From assembly GCF_003315795.1 (NCBI RefSeq), contig NZ_QMEY01000011.1:124001-188000 (forward strand): DNA of 64,000 bases, in the 5' to 3' direction. This DNA comes from Spongiactinospora rosea. Lineage in GTDB: Bacteria > Actinomycetota > Actinomycetes > Streptosporangiales > Streptosporangiaceae. The position numbers and the translations under genes are program-made. The notes beneath the pieces are model-generated. The model searched no databases, had not been told where the DNA came from, and saw only the letters and a list, made by a program, of their open reading frames with translations. Numbering within the stretch: the first letter of the stretch is position 1; each line of letters opens with the position of its first letter. Positions 33,857 to 42,597 of the stretch are shown here, one piece after another.

Positions 33857-34660
33857 ATGGGGCCTGACGGCTGGTACGAGCCGACCACGCCGATCCGGGT
33901 GGAGGGCGGCATCCGGGCGCGCAGCAAGCGCGGGTCGATCGGCGCGCAGTGGTGGTCGCGCCGGTTCATCGACATCCTGGAGGACATCTGCGACGCGGGA
34001 CGGCTGACCCGCGGCCGGTCCTACGCCCGCAAGGGCCAGGTGATCTCGCTGGACCTGCTGCCCGGCGAGGTGCGGGCGAGCGTGCAGGGGTCGCGGCCGG
34101 AGCCGTACGACGTGGTGGTGGAGATCGAGGCGTACGACGAGGCGGTGTGGTCCGGCATCGAGCGGGCCCTCGCCGGGCAGGCGCTGTACCGGGCCAAGCT
34201 GCTGGCCGGGGAGATGCCGACGGAGATCGAGGAGGTCTTCGACTCCCTGGGCCTGCCGCTGTTCCCGGACGAGCTGGACATGGAGTGCACCTGCCCGGAC
34301 TGGGGGTTTCCGTGCAAGCACCTGTCGGCGGTGCTGTACCTGCTGGCCGAGGCGTTCGACGACGACCCGTTCCTGGTGCTGGCCTGGCGCGGCCGGGCGC
34401 GCGATGACCTGCTCGCCGGGCTGCGCGGGCGGGCTGAGGAGGAGGCCGCCGATCCGCTGCACGTCCCGGACGTGCCGCTGGACGAGCGGCTGGCCGACTT
34501 CTACTCCCCCGCGGTGCCGCTGGGGCGGCTGCGTCCCCGGCCGAGCGTGACGGCGGCGCCCGACATCCTGCTGCGCGCGCTGGAGGCGCCGCAGGTGCGG
34601 GTCCGGCACATTCCGCTGCTGGACATCCTGCGCCCGGTCTACCGCGGGTTCGCCGACTAG
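33857..34660 (+). CDS. SWIM zinc-finger protein, partner of the SNF2 helicase
   Basis: A 267-aa protein. ATG 33857 is preferred (GAGG five bases upstream); GTG 33851 adds two residues. The SWIM motif CTCPDWGFPCKHLSAVLYLL (about 139-158) has the CxCxnCxH zinc ligands. The N-terminus (RSKRGSIGAQWWSRRF) is characteristic of proteins paired with bacterial SNF2 helicases. It probably helps target the helicase to nucleic acid or protein. Its end overlaps the response-regulator stop by four bases, convergently. Confidence 0.9.
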   Translation: MGPDGWYEPTTPIRVEGGIRARSKRGSIGAQWWSRRFIDILEDICDAGRLTRGRSYARKGQVISLDLLPGEVRASVQGSRPEPYDVVVEIEAYDEAVWSGIERALAGQALYRAKLLAGEMPTEIEEVFDSLGLPLFPDELDMECTCPDWGFPCKHLSAVLYLLAEAFDDDPFLVLAWRGRARDDLLAGLRGRAEEEAADPLHVPDVPLDERLADFYSPAVPLGRLRPRPSVTAAPDILLRALEAPQVRVRHIPLLDILRPVYRGFAD

Positions 34661-35307
34661 CCGCGCAGGTACGCGAGCACGGCGAGCACCCGGCGGTGGT
34701 CGTCCCCGGCCGGGGGCAGGTCGAGTTTGGCCAGGATGCCGGCGATGTGCTTGGAGACGGCCGCCTCGGTGACCACGAGGGTGCGGGCGATGGCGGCGTT
34801 GGAGCGTCCTTCGGCGACGAGGGCGAGCACTTCGCGTTCGCGGGGGGTGAGCCGGGCCAGCGGGTCGCGGCGGCGGCCGAGGAGCTGCCTGACCACCTCG
34901 GGATCGACGACGGTGTGACCGGCGGCGACCCGTTCCACCGCCCCGGCGAACTCCGACACGTCGCCGACGCGGTCTTTGAGCAGGTAGCCGATGCCGCCGC
35001 TGCCGCCGCCGTCGAGGAGTTCGGCGGCGTAGGTCTGCTCGACGTACTGGCTGAGCACGAGCACGGCGAGGCCGGGCCGTTCGGCGCGCAGCGCGAGGGC
35101 GGCGCGCAGGCCCTCGTCGGAGTAGCCGGGCGGCATGCGGACGTCGGCCACCACGATGTCGGGCTCGTGCTCGCGTACGGCGGCGACCAGCGCTTCGGCG
35201 TCGCCGACCGAGGCGACGACCTGGTGGCCGAACCGGTCGAGCAGCCCGACGAGGCCCTCGCGCAGCAGTACGGCGTCTTCGGCGAGAACTATTCGCAGCC
35301 CGGGCAC
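34657..35307 (-). CDS. NarL/LuxR-family response regulator
   Basis: A 216-aa regulator from GTG 35307. Receiver domain: acidic pair EDA (residues 9-11), phosphoacceptor Asp in VVADVRMPP (about 54), LSQ and the Lys in LLKDR. C-terminal LuxR HTH: LTPREREVLALVAEGRSNAAIARTL (about 148-172). The start overlaps the histidine kinase gene by 19 bp. Paired with that kinase, it likely controls the divergent ABC exporter. Confidence 0.93.
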   Translation of the reverse strand: MPGLRIVLAEDAVLLREGLVGLLDRFGHQVVASVGDAEALVAAVREHEPDIVVADVRMPPGYSDEGLRAALALRAERPGLAVLVLSQYVEQTYAAELLDGGGSGGIGYLLKDRVGDVSEFAGAVERVAAGHTVVDPEVVRQLLGRRRDPLARLTPREREVLALVAEGRSNAAIARTLVVTEAAVSKHIAGILAKLDLPPAGDDHRRVLAVLAYLRG

Positions 35308-36497
35308 GGAATCTCCACGCGCAGTGAGGTCGGCCCGCCGCGCGGGCTGGACAGGGTCATGACGCCGTCGGCGACGGCGACGCGGTCGGCCAGCCCGGCG
35401 AGGCCGGACCCGGCCGCGGGGTCGGCCCCGCCCACGCCGTCGTCGCGGATCTCCAGCAGCAGCGTGCCGCCGGAGATCCGGCCGTGTACCAGGCCGCGCC
35501 CGGCCCCGCTGTGCTTGGCGAGGTTGGCCAGCGCCTCGGAGACGACGTAGTAGGCGGTGACCTCGGCCAGTGTGGGCAGCCTGCGGGGCAGGTCGAGTTC
35601 GACGTCCACGGGCACCGGGGAGCGTCCGGCCACGTCCAGGACGGCGGCGCGCAGGCCGCGGTCGGTGAGGACCTTGGGGTGGACGCCGCGGATCAGTTCG
35701 CGCAGCTCGGCGAGGGCGCGTCTGGCCTCCTCGTGGGCCTCGGCGACCTGGGCCTCGGCCGGTGAGCCCGGCGGGAGGTCCAGCCGGGCCAGGCCGAGGC
35801 GCATGCTGAGCGCGACCAGCCGTTGCTGGGCGCCGTCGTGCAGGTCGCGTTCGATCCTGCGGCGTTCGGCCTCGAAGGCGTCCACGAGCCGGGCGCGGGA
35901 GCGGATGATCTCGGCGTCGGCGGGGGCGAGGACCGCGCGCGTCATCAGCGCCCGCGCGCCCGCCCACGCGGCGATCGGGTACGCCGACAGCGGGATCATC
36001 AGCAGCCCGCCGAGGGCTATCAGGTAACTCGTGGGGGCCTCGCCGCTCGGCTGGAGCGGCGCGGACATCAGCAGCAGCGGCATCCAGGTGGCGAGCCCCA
36101 CGAAGCCGAGGTCGATCCACCACAGCGCGAGCAGCGCAAGCAGGGTGAAGCCGAGATCGCGCCAGGTCGCCGGGTCGCGCAGCCGGGTGGCGAACCAGGC
36201 GCGCGGGCCGCGCCGGGGCGGCTCCCGGCGCGGGTCGGCGGAGGGGGTGCGATCGACCAGCCGCAGCCGCCACCGTTCCAGCCGGGCCGCGGGGAGGCCG
36301 AGCAGGGCCACGGCCAGCACTCCCGCGCCGCAGGCGAGCGGGACGCCGAACTGGTACGCGATCATGAACACGCCCGTCACCACCACTGCGAAGACCCCGC
36401 TGACCAGCAGGTAGGCCAGCGACCGCCACGGCCACGACGACCGCAGGAAGGCCGACGGCCTGCTGGTCAGCGCGGAAAGGGCGGTACGGGGTGGCAC
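35289..36497 (-). CDS. NarL-type sensor histidine kinase
   Basis: A 402-aa membrane kinase from GTG 36497. About four hydrophobic segments in the first 190 residues form the sensor. The HisKA_3 dimerisation box is RRIERDLHDGAQQRLVALSM with the phospho-His in LHDG, and the ATP-binding domain has EALANLAKHSGA (N box) and IRDDGVGGAD (G1 box). It transfers phosphate to the regulator downstream. The 110-bp gap to the divergent ABC genes holds the promoters of both. Confidence 0.92.
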   Translation of the reverse strand: MPPRTALSALTSRPSAFLRSSWPWRSLAYLLVSGVFAVVVTGVFMIAYQFGVPLACGAGVLAVALLGLPAARLERWRLRLVDRTPSADPRREPPRRGPRAWFATRLRDPATWRDLGFTLLALLALWWIDLGFVGLATWMPLLLMSAPLQPSGEAPTSYLIALGGLLMIPLSAYPIAAWAGARALMTRAVLAPADAEIIRSRARLVDAFEAERRRIERDLHDGAQQRLVALSMRLGLARLDLPPGSPAEAQVAEAHEEARRALAELRELIRGVHPKVLTDRGLRAAVLDVAGRSPVPVDVELDLPRRLPTLAEVTAYYVVSEALANLAKHSGAGRGLVHGRISGGTLLLEIRDDGVGGADPAAGSGLAGLADRVAVADGVMTLSSPRGGPTSLRVEIPCPGCE

Positions 36498-36607
36498 GCA
36501 CTCGACGGTAGCCGACCGCGCGGGCGGCGGCAGTAGTGCTGGGTATAGCCCTGATCCTCGTTCCAGCACCAATGTGCCCGCGCGGCGGGGCCGGTTGGCT
36601 TGGCCGC

Positions 36608-37351
36608 ATGGATGTCAAAGAGACCGTCCGGCTGTGGTCGGTGCGCAGGCTGTACGGCACTGCCGACCGGACCGTGAGAGCGCTCGACGGCGTGACCGCG
36701 TCGTTCCATCCGGGCACGATGACGGCGGTGATGGGGCCTTCGGGGTCGGGCAAGTCCACGTTGCTGCACTGCGCGGCGGGCCTGGACCGTCCCACGGAGG
36801 GCAAGGTGATCATCGACGGGACCGATCTGGGGGAGCTCGACGAGACCGGGCTGACGTTGCTGCGGCGCGAGCGGGTGGGGTTCGTGTTCCAGGCGTTCAA
36901 CCTGGTGTCGGCGCTGACCGCCGAGCAGAACGTGGCGTTGCCGCTGAAGCTGGCCGGGCGGCCGATCGCCCCGGCGGAGGCGCGGGCCGCGCTGGCCGAG
37001 GTCGGGCTGGCCGACCGGGCGGGGCACCGGCCGAGCGGGCTTTCCGGCGGTGAGCAGCAGCGGGTGGCGATCGCCAGGGCGCTGATCACCCGCCCGGCGG
37101 TGCTGTTCGCCGACGAGCCGACCGGGCAACTGGACACCAAGACCTCCAGGCAGGTGCTGGGCATGCTGCGGGACCTGGTGGACAACCAGGCGCAGACGGT
37201 GATCATGGTGACGCACGATCCGGTGACCGCCTCCTACGCCGACCGGGTGCTCTTCCTGGCCGACGGGCGGGTGGTGGACGAGTTCACCAGTGGTGTCACG
37301 GCCGAGTCGGTGGCGGCGCGGATGGCGAACCTTGAGGCGGTGGCCTCGTGA
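36608..37351 (+). CDS. ABC transporter ATP-binding protein (MacB/LolD type)
   Basis: A 247-aa ATPase, ATG 36608. Walker A GPSGSGKST (about 38-46), Q-loop FVFQAFNL, signature LSGGEQQRVAIARAL, Walker B VLFADEPTGQLD, switch His in VTHDP. This is the class that works with FtsX-type permeases to expel peptides or lipids by mechanotransmission. The stop overlaps the permease GTG (GTGA). Divergent from the two-component genes, which suggests induction by a cell-envelope or peptide stress. Confidence 0.94.
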   Translation: MDVKETVRLWSVRRLYGTADRTVRALDGVTASFHPGTMTAVMGPSGSGKSTLLHCAAGLDRPTEGKVIIDGTDLGELDETGLTLLRRERVGFVFQAFNLVSALTAEQNVALPLKLAGRPIAPAEARAALAEVGLADRAGHRPSGLSGGEQQRVAIARALITRPAVLFADEPTGQLDTKTSRQVLGMLRDLVDNQAQTVIMVTHDPVTASYADRVLFLADGRVVDEFTSGVTAESVAARMANLEAVAS

Positions 37352-39732
37352 TCAGCCTGGCGTCCGTGCGGGAGCGGTGGACGGCCTTCACGGGCGGGTT
37401 CGTCGCGCTCTGTCTCGGGGTGGCGATGGTGTCGATGACCGGGCTGGCGCTGTTGTCGGCGGGCCCGGAGGTGCCGGGGCGGCTGGCGGCGGCGCAGGTG
37501 CTGGTGTCGGTCCCGATGATCGACCGGCCGGACGGGAACTTCACTCCTGACCGCCCGTGGTCGCCCGCGGCGGTGACGGAGCTGCGCGAGCGGCTGGGGG
37601 CGCTGCCGGGGGTGGCGCTGGCCGTACCGGACCGGTCGTTCTACGCGCAGCCGGTGATCGGCGGCCGGCCGGCGTCGGCGCGGGACGGGCACGCCTGGTC
37701 CACGGCGGCGCTGGGGGCCTACCGGCTGGTGTCCGGCGCGGCGCCGGAGCGCGGGGAGGTCGCGGTGGGCCGCGCGCTCGGCCTGGCGGCCGGTACCCAG
37801 GCCACCGTGCTCACCGTGCGCGGGCCGGAGACCTACCGGGTGTCCGGCACGGTGGACGGGCCTGGCGTGTACCTGAGCGACGCCGACGCGGCGGCGGTGG
37901 CCGAGGGCGTACGGGTGATCGGGGTGGTCACCGAGCCCGGCGCGGACGTCGCGGCGGTCGCCTCGGCCGTGCGCACGGCGGTGGGCGCGCAGGGACGGGT
38001 GTACACCGGCGAGGCGCGCGGCGCGCTCGAATCCCGCGACGACGAGCGGACCCGCTGGATCGGCATGCAGATCCTCACCGGGATGGGCGCGCTGTCGGCG
38101 TTCGTGTCGATCTTCGTGGTGGCCTCGACGTTCGCGTTCGGGGTGGCGCAGCGGCGGCGCGAGTTCGGGCTGCTGCGCGCGGTGGGCGCGACGCCCCGGC
38201 AGGTGCGCCGGATGGTGTACGGCGAGGCGCTGGTGGTCGGCGGCGTGGCGGCGGCGTGCGGGGTGGCGCTCGGCGCGGTGCTCGGGCCGATGCTGGGGGA
38301 TCTGCTGGTCAGCGCCGGGTTCGAGCCGGTCGGGTTCGAGGTGCGGGTGTCCGCGCCGCCGCTGGCGGGGGCGTTCGCGGTCGGCCTGCTGGTGGCGCTG
38401 CTCGGGGTGGGGTCGGCGGCGCGGCGGGCGGCGCGGGTGCGTCCGCTGGAGGCGCTGCGCGAGGCGGCGGTGGACGATCGGCCGATGCCGCGCGCCCGGT
38501 GGATCGCGGGCGCGGCGTTCTGCGTTCTGGGCGTCGGGGCGGCGTTCGCGTCGGCGGTGGCGGGCCCGGAGGGGCTGGTGACCAGCGGCCTGTACGCGGC
38601 GATGGCGATGATCGTCGGGGTGGCGCTGCTCGCCCCGGCCGTGGTGCCGTTCGTGGCCAGGGCGCTGACCTGGCCGCTTGACCGGGGGCGCGGCGCGCTC
38701 GGGATGCTGGTGCGCGAGAGCGCGCTGACGGCGGTGCGCCGTACCGCCTCCACGGCCACGCCGGTGCTGGTCACGGTCGGCTTCGCGGTGCTGATCACCG
38801 GCATGGTGCAGACCACGGCGGCGTCGTTCGCCGCCTCGCGGACCACCGCGATCAGGACCGACGCGGTGATCATGCCGGACGGCGTGCCCGGACTGTCGGA
38901 CGCGGCGGCGGCGGCCTCCGGCGGTGAGTCCGCGCTGTTCAGCGCGCTCTATGAGGTGAACGGCGAGGCGCTGAGCGCGATCGGGGCCACGCCCGCGCTG
39001 CTCGCGCGGGCCGGTGAGATTCGGGCGGTGTCGGGTTCGCTGGCGGCGCTGGGCGGCGACCGGGTGTTCGTCTCGCCGTGGCTGGCGAAGGATCGCGGGC
39101 TGCGGGCGGGTTCGGCGCTGCGGGTGACGTTCGAGGACGGCACGCCGGGCACGCTGCGGGTCGAGGGCGTCGCCGAGAACGTCGGGGCGGACGTACTGCT
39201 GGCGCGTGACACGGCCAGGGCGCACGACAAGGCCGCGCTGGCGGACGTGGCGTACGTCGCGCGGGCGACGCCCGTGCCGCCCGGGATGGGCGCGCGGCCG
39301 GCGGACCTCGGCACGTACGCCGCGCAGGCCGACGCCGAGGAGGACCGGCTGGTGTGGACGTTCACGGTGCTGCTGGTGGTGGTGTCCACGGCGTACGCGG
39401 CGGTGGCCGTGGCCAACACGCTGATGATGGCGGCGGCCGGGCGGCGGCGGGACCTGCGGGTGCTGCGCCTGTCCGGGGCCACTGGCCGCCAGGTGCTCGG
39501 CACGGTGGCCGCCGAGTCGGCACTGGCGGTGATCTTGGGCAGTGCCCTCGGCCTGGTGGTCGCCATCCCGGCCCTGCTCGGCCTGCGCTCCGGCTACAGC
39601 GGCCTGATCAGCAGGGACGTCCCGCTGGTGGTGCCGTGGGACCTGATCGCCGGCGTGGCCGGGGTCTGCCTGGTACTGGCCGCGGGCGCGGCCGTCCTCA
39701 CCGCCCGCCCCGCCCTCAGGACAGCCGGGTGA
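37348..39732 (+). CDS. FtsX/MacB-family ABC permease
   Basis: A 794-aa permease starting at GTG in a 4-bp overlap with the ATPase gene. The duplicated architecture has an N-terminal helix, an extracellular domain, three-helix FtsX cores (QRRREFGLLRAVGATPRQVRRM and GRRRDLRVLRLSGATGRQVLG) and central helices. These duplicated permeases of actinobacteria act in drug or antimicrobial-peptide efflux. Its 3' end overlaps a short minus-strand remnant. Confidence 0.92.
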   Translation: MISLASVRERWTAFTGGFVALCLGVAMVSMTGLALLSAGPEVPGRLAAAQVLVSVPMIDRPDGNFTPDRPWSPAAVTELRERLGALPGVALAVPDRSFYAQPVIGGRPASARDGHAWSTAALGAYRLVSGAAPERGEVAVGRALGLAAGTQATVLTVRGPETYRVSGTVDGPGVYLSDADAAAVAEGVRVIGVVTEPGADVAAVASAVRTAVGAQGRVYTGEARGALESRDDERTRWIGMQILTGMGALSAFVSIFVVASTFAFGVAQRRREFGLLRAVGATPRQVRRMVYGEALVVGGVAAACGVALGAVLGPMLGDLLVSAGFEPVGFEVRVSAPPLAGAFAVGLLVALLGVGSAARRAARVRPLEALREAAVDDRPMPRARWIAGAAFCVLGVGAAFASAVAGPEGLVTSGLYAAMAMIVGVALLAPAVVPFVARALTWPLDRGRGALGMLVRESALTAVRRTASTATPVLVTVGFAVLITGMVQTTAASFAASRTTAIRTDAVIMPDGVPGLSDAAAAASGGESALFSALYEVNGEALSAIGATPALLARAGEIRAVSGSLAALGGDRVFVSPWLAKDRGLRAGSALRVTFEDGTPGTLRVEGVAENVGADVLLARDTARAHDKAALADVAYVARATPVPPGMGARPADLGTYAAQADAEEDRLVWTFTVLLVVVSTAYAAVAVANTLMMAAAGRRRDLRVLRLSGATGRQVLGTVAAESALAVILGSALGLVVAIPALLGLRSGYSGLISRDVPLVVPWDLIAGVAGVCLVLAAGAAVLTARPALRTAG

Positions 39733-39958
39733 AGGTCATGTCCATCCAGTGTTCCCACTCCGGGCCTGTGGGCCTGTGCTCCCACCGGGCGGACATGGCG
39801 TCACCGCCCGGTGCGATCACGAGGGTGGCGCGCTCGGTGTCACCGGCGAAGGTCCAGACCCCGTCGCCGTCCACCGTCGCCCACATGGTGCCGAACGTGC
39901 CCTGGCTGCCGAAGGCCCGCGCCGGGTGAGGCCACCGGCCGCACGTCGGGCACTCGGC
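39716..39958 (-). pseudogene. Remnant of a small DUF1579/SRPBCC-like protein
   Basis: A minus-strand frame ends at 39716 and can start no later than ATG 39886 (56 aa). It reads GDGVWTFAGDTERATLVIAP and WEHWMDMTFTRLS, like the C-terminal strands of small DUF1579-type lipocalin-like proteins. The frame stays open upstream through ECPTCGRWPH but offers no good start before the divergent gene, so the N-terminal part seems lost. It overlaps the permease end by 17 bp. Confidence 0.4.
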
Positions 39959-40052
39959 CGGATGGCCGGGGTGGACCGGCCGTACGGCCGATGATCTGGC
40001 GTGTTCTTCCCTTCTAGCCTCGGCTGGGTCGTCATCGAACCAGGGGGAGAAG

Positions 40053-41576
40053 ATGCGAATCGTCGCGGCGATCGGGCTGGGGCTCGTACTGCTGGCGGGG
40101 GCCGCTCCGGCGGGCGCGGCCTCTGTGCCGGGCCAGGATCTGCCGTCGGCCTATGGGCGGCAGAGCGCGCGGTGGGGGGCGTGCCCGCCCGCTCAGAAGG
40201 AGCTGCGTAAGGCGGGGGCGCGGTGCGCGAAGATCCGGGTGCCGCTGGACTACGGCGATCCCGGCGGGCCGATGATCGAGATCGCGATCTCCCGGGTCAA
40301 GGCCAAGGGGCCCCGGCGCGGGATCCTGCTGGCCAATCCGGGCGGTCCCGGTGGCACCGGGCTGGCGTACGCCCTGTCGCTGCGGCCCGCGCTCAAGGGC
40401 GTCGCCGACCGGTACGACCTGATCGGCTTCGATCCCCGCTTCCTCGGTGACAGCACGCCGATCACCTGCGCGCCGGGCGGCCCGCAGCGGGCGCCGGGGC
40501 GCAGCAGTACGGCCCGCCGCGACTTCGAGGCGTCGGTGAAGTCGGCGCGCGACCTCGCCCGGCGCTGCCGCGAGAACGGCGACAACGCCACGCTGCTGCC
40601 GCACGCCACGACGCGCAACGTGGCCAGGGACATGGACCTGATCCGCGCCGCGCTGGGCGCGCCGAAGCTGTCCTACTACGGCGTCTCCTACGGGGCCGAC
40701 CTGGGCGCGGTCTACGCCCAGTTGTTCCCCCGCCGGGTGGACCGGATGGTCATCGACTCCTCCACGGACCCGGCCGCGACGCAGTACGAGCTGTTCCGGC
40801 GGGCGGGCCGGCCGCTTGAGGCGGGGCTGGACGAGTGGGCCCGCTGGGCGGCGGGCCGCCATGAGGAGTACCGCCTCGGACGTACCGCGGCCCGGGTGCG
40901 CGCCACCGTGGAGAACCTGGTGGACCGCGCCGAGCGGCGGCCCATCGCGGCCGGTGACACCCGGCTCGGCGCGCCCGTGGTGCGGCTGCTGCTGCGGCAG
41001 TTCGTGCAGGAACAGCACTACGACGCGGCCCTGGCGGGCCTGGTACGCGACCTGGTCAAGGCCGCCTCCGACAATCCGGGCAAGCCGGGCCCCGACCTGA
41101 GCCGGATGCTCGGCCTGCTCGCCTCGCGCGACCTGGCCGCGAGCCTGACCGGCGGAGCCCTGTTCATGTGCGGCGACGCCGGATGGCCCGCGGGCGGATG
41201 GCCGAAGGACCCGGAGACGTACTGGAAGAACGTCCAGCGGTCCCGCGCCGCCCAGCCGGTGTTCGGCCCGCTGGTCAACGGCATGATCGCGCCCTGCGCG
41301 TTCTGGACGCGACCGGCCGGGCCGGTGACCGCGATCGGCAACGACGTACCGGTGCTGATGGTGCAGGCCCGCCGGGACGACAACGTGCCCTACGCCGGGG
41401 CCCTGGCCCTGCACCGCAGGCTCACCGGCTCCCGCCTGGTCAGCGCCGACATCAGGGCGCACGGCGTCTACGGGCGCGGCACGGCGGGACTGCCTCCGGC
41501 GGCCTGCGCCGACCGCGCGGTGAACGCCTACCTGGCCGGCGGCCCACTGCCGGAGCGCGACCTCAACTGTCCGTGA
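40053..41576 (+). CDS. Secreted alpha/beta hydrolase, TAP-like (tripeptidyl aminopeptidase class)
   Basis: A 507-aa exported protein; ATG with GGGGGAGAAG upstream. Signal peptide about 1-22 (AIGLGLVLLAGAAPAGAA). Oxyanion region NPGGPGGTG, nucleophile elbow GVSYGAD with the catalytic Ser, Asp in ARRDDNVPY and His in AHGVYGRG, the last two in the TAP-like C-terminal domain. Family members release N-terminal di/tripeptides outside the cell. Two or more Cys pairs occur. It overlaps the LysR gene end by 14 bp, tail to tail. Confidence 0.9.
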   Translation: MRIVAAIGLGLVLLAGAAPAGAASVPGQDLPSAYGRQSARWGACPPAQKELRKAGARCAKIRVPLDYGDPGGPMIEIAISRVKAKGPRRGILLANPGGPGGTGLAYALSLRPALKGVADRYDLIGFDPRFLGDSTPITCAPGGPQRAPGRSSTARRDFEASVKSARDLARRCRENGDNATLLPHATTRNVARDMDLIRAALGAPKLSYYGVSYGADLGAVYAQLFPRRVDRMVIDSSTDPAATQYELFRRAGRPLEAGLDEWARWAAGRHEEYRLGRTAARVRATVENLVDRAERRPIAAGDTRLGAPVVRLLLRQFVQEQHYDAALAGLVRDLVKAASDNPGKPGPDLSRMLGLLASRDLAASLTGGALFMCGDAGWPAGGWPKDPETYWKNVQRSRAAQPVFGPLVNGMIAPCAFWTRPAGPVTAIGNDVPVLMVQARRDDNVPYAGALALHRRLTGSRLVSADIRAHGVYGRGTAGLPPAACADRAVNAYLAGGPLPERDLNCP

Positions 41577-42480
41577 CCGCGGCCCCGTCGCCCAGCACGT
41601 CGCGCATGAAGGCGACCAGCCAGTGCTGGGCGGGGCTGCGCGCGTGGGAGTGGCGGGCGTACACCGAGACGTGCACCGGTTCGATCTCCAGGGGCAGCTC
41701 CAGCAGCCGCACCCGGTGCTCGGCCGCGAACACCTCGGCCACGTTGCGCGGGACCATCGCCACCAGGTCGCTCTGCCGTACCAGGTAGGGCAGGGCGGCG
41801 AACCTGGTCACCTCCAGCGCCACCCGGTGCAGCAGCCCCTGTTCGGTCAGCGCCCGGCGCGGCCCCTCGTGCCCGGTCGGCCCGAAGACCGTGACGTGCC
41901 GTTCGGCCGCCAGCTCGGCCGCCGAGACCCGGTCGCCGCGCAGCCGCGGGTGACCGATGCAGACCATGCCCACGTAGTCCTCGGTGAACAGGGGGATGCG
42001 GGTCACCCGCCGGGAGCCGATCAGCGGCGAGGCGATGAACGCGTCGATCTCGCCCCGGCCGACCTGGCCGGGCGCGTTCGCCACGTCCAGCGGCCGGACC
42101 CGCAGGGTGACCCCCGGCGCCTGGCGCGGCAGCGCCGCCATGAGCCGGGGCAGCAGCGAGACCTCCCCCAGGTCGGACAGGCACAGCGTGAACGTGGTGT
42201 GCGCGGCGGCCGGGTCGAACGTGCGGGCCCCGCTGACCGCCGCCTCGATGCCCGACAGCGCGGCGTGCAGCGGCTCGTAGAGCTGCCTGGCGGTGGTGGT
42301 CGGCACCAGCCCGCGGCTGCTCCTGCGGAACAGCTCGTCGCCGAACCTCCTGCGCAGCTTCTGCAGCCCGTAGCTGATCGTCGGCTGGGTGACGTGCATG
42401 GACTCGGCGGTCGCGGTGACGCTGCGGGTCTCGTACAGCAGCACGAACGTGCGGACGAGGTTGAGGTCGAATTCACGCAT
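41563..42480 (-). CDS. LysR-family regulator of the aromatic-acid cluster
   Basis: A 305-aa LysR protein. N-terminal winged HTH: LVRTFVLLYETRSVTATAES and VTQPTISYGLQKLRRRFGDELFRR; C-terminal effector domain. It resembles the NodD/NahR/LinR subgroup that responds to aromatic compounds. It is divergent from the benzoylformate decarboxylase gene with a 117-bp gap, the usual LysR arrangement. Confidence 0.92.
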   Translation of the reverse strand: MREFDLNLVRTFVLLYETRSVTATAESMHVTQPTISYGLQKLRRRFGDELFRRSSRGLVPTTTARQLYEPLHAALSGIEAAVSGARTFDPAAAHTTFTLCLSDLGEVSLLPRLMAALPRQAPGVTLRVRPLDVANAPGQVGRGEIDAFIASPLIGSRRVTRIPLFTEDYVGMVCIGHPRLRGDRVSAAELAAERHVTVFGPTGHEGPRRALTEQGLLHRVALEVTRFAALPYLVRQSDLVAMVPRNVAEVFAAEHRVRLLELPLEIEPVHVSVYARHSHARSPAQHWLVAFMRDVLGDGAAVTDS

Positions 42481-42498
42481 TATCGATCCTGTCTATAA
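42480..42498. promoter_or_regulatory. LysR box (TTAT-N11-ATAA)
   Basis: TTAT at 42480-42483 and ATAA at 42495-42498 enclose 11 bases, matching the T-N11-A rule for LysR sites. It touches the first base of the LysR start codon, a position suited to autorepression and activation of the divergent decarboxylase gene. Confidence 0.55.
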
Positions 42499-42597
42499 CA
42501 CCTCGCCGGAACATCTATTGGAACACGGCCCCGCCTCCTTCCTAGTGTCTGTGTCACAAGGTGGCCTGTGTCACAGCGTCGAGGAGGGTCTTTTCCG

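Noticed and set aside
29224-33987. A 1587-codon open frame antisense to the helicase
   Set aside because: It mirrors the GC-rich codon structure of the helicase gene and shows no family motif; the sense strand has clear SNF2 and intein motifs.
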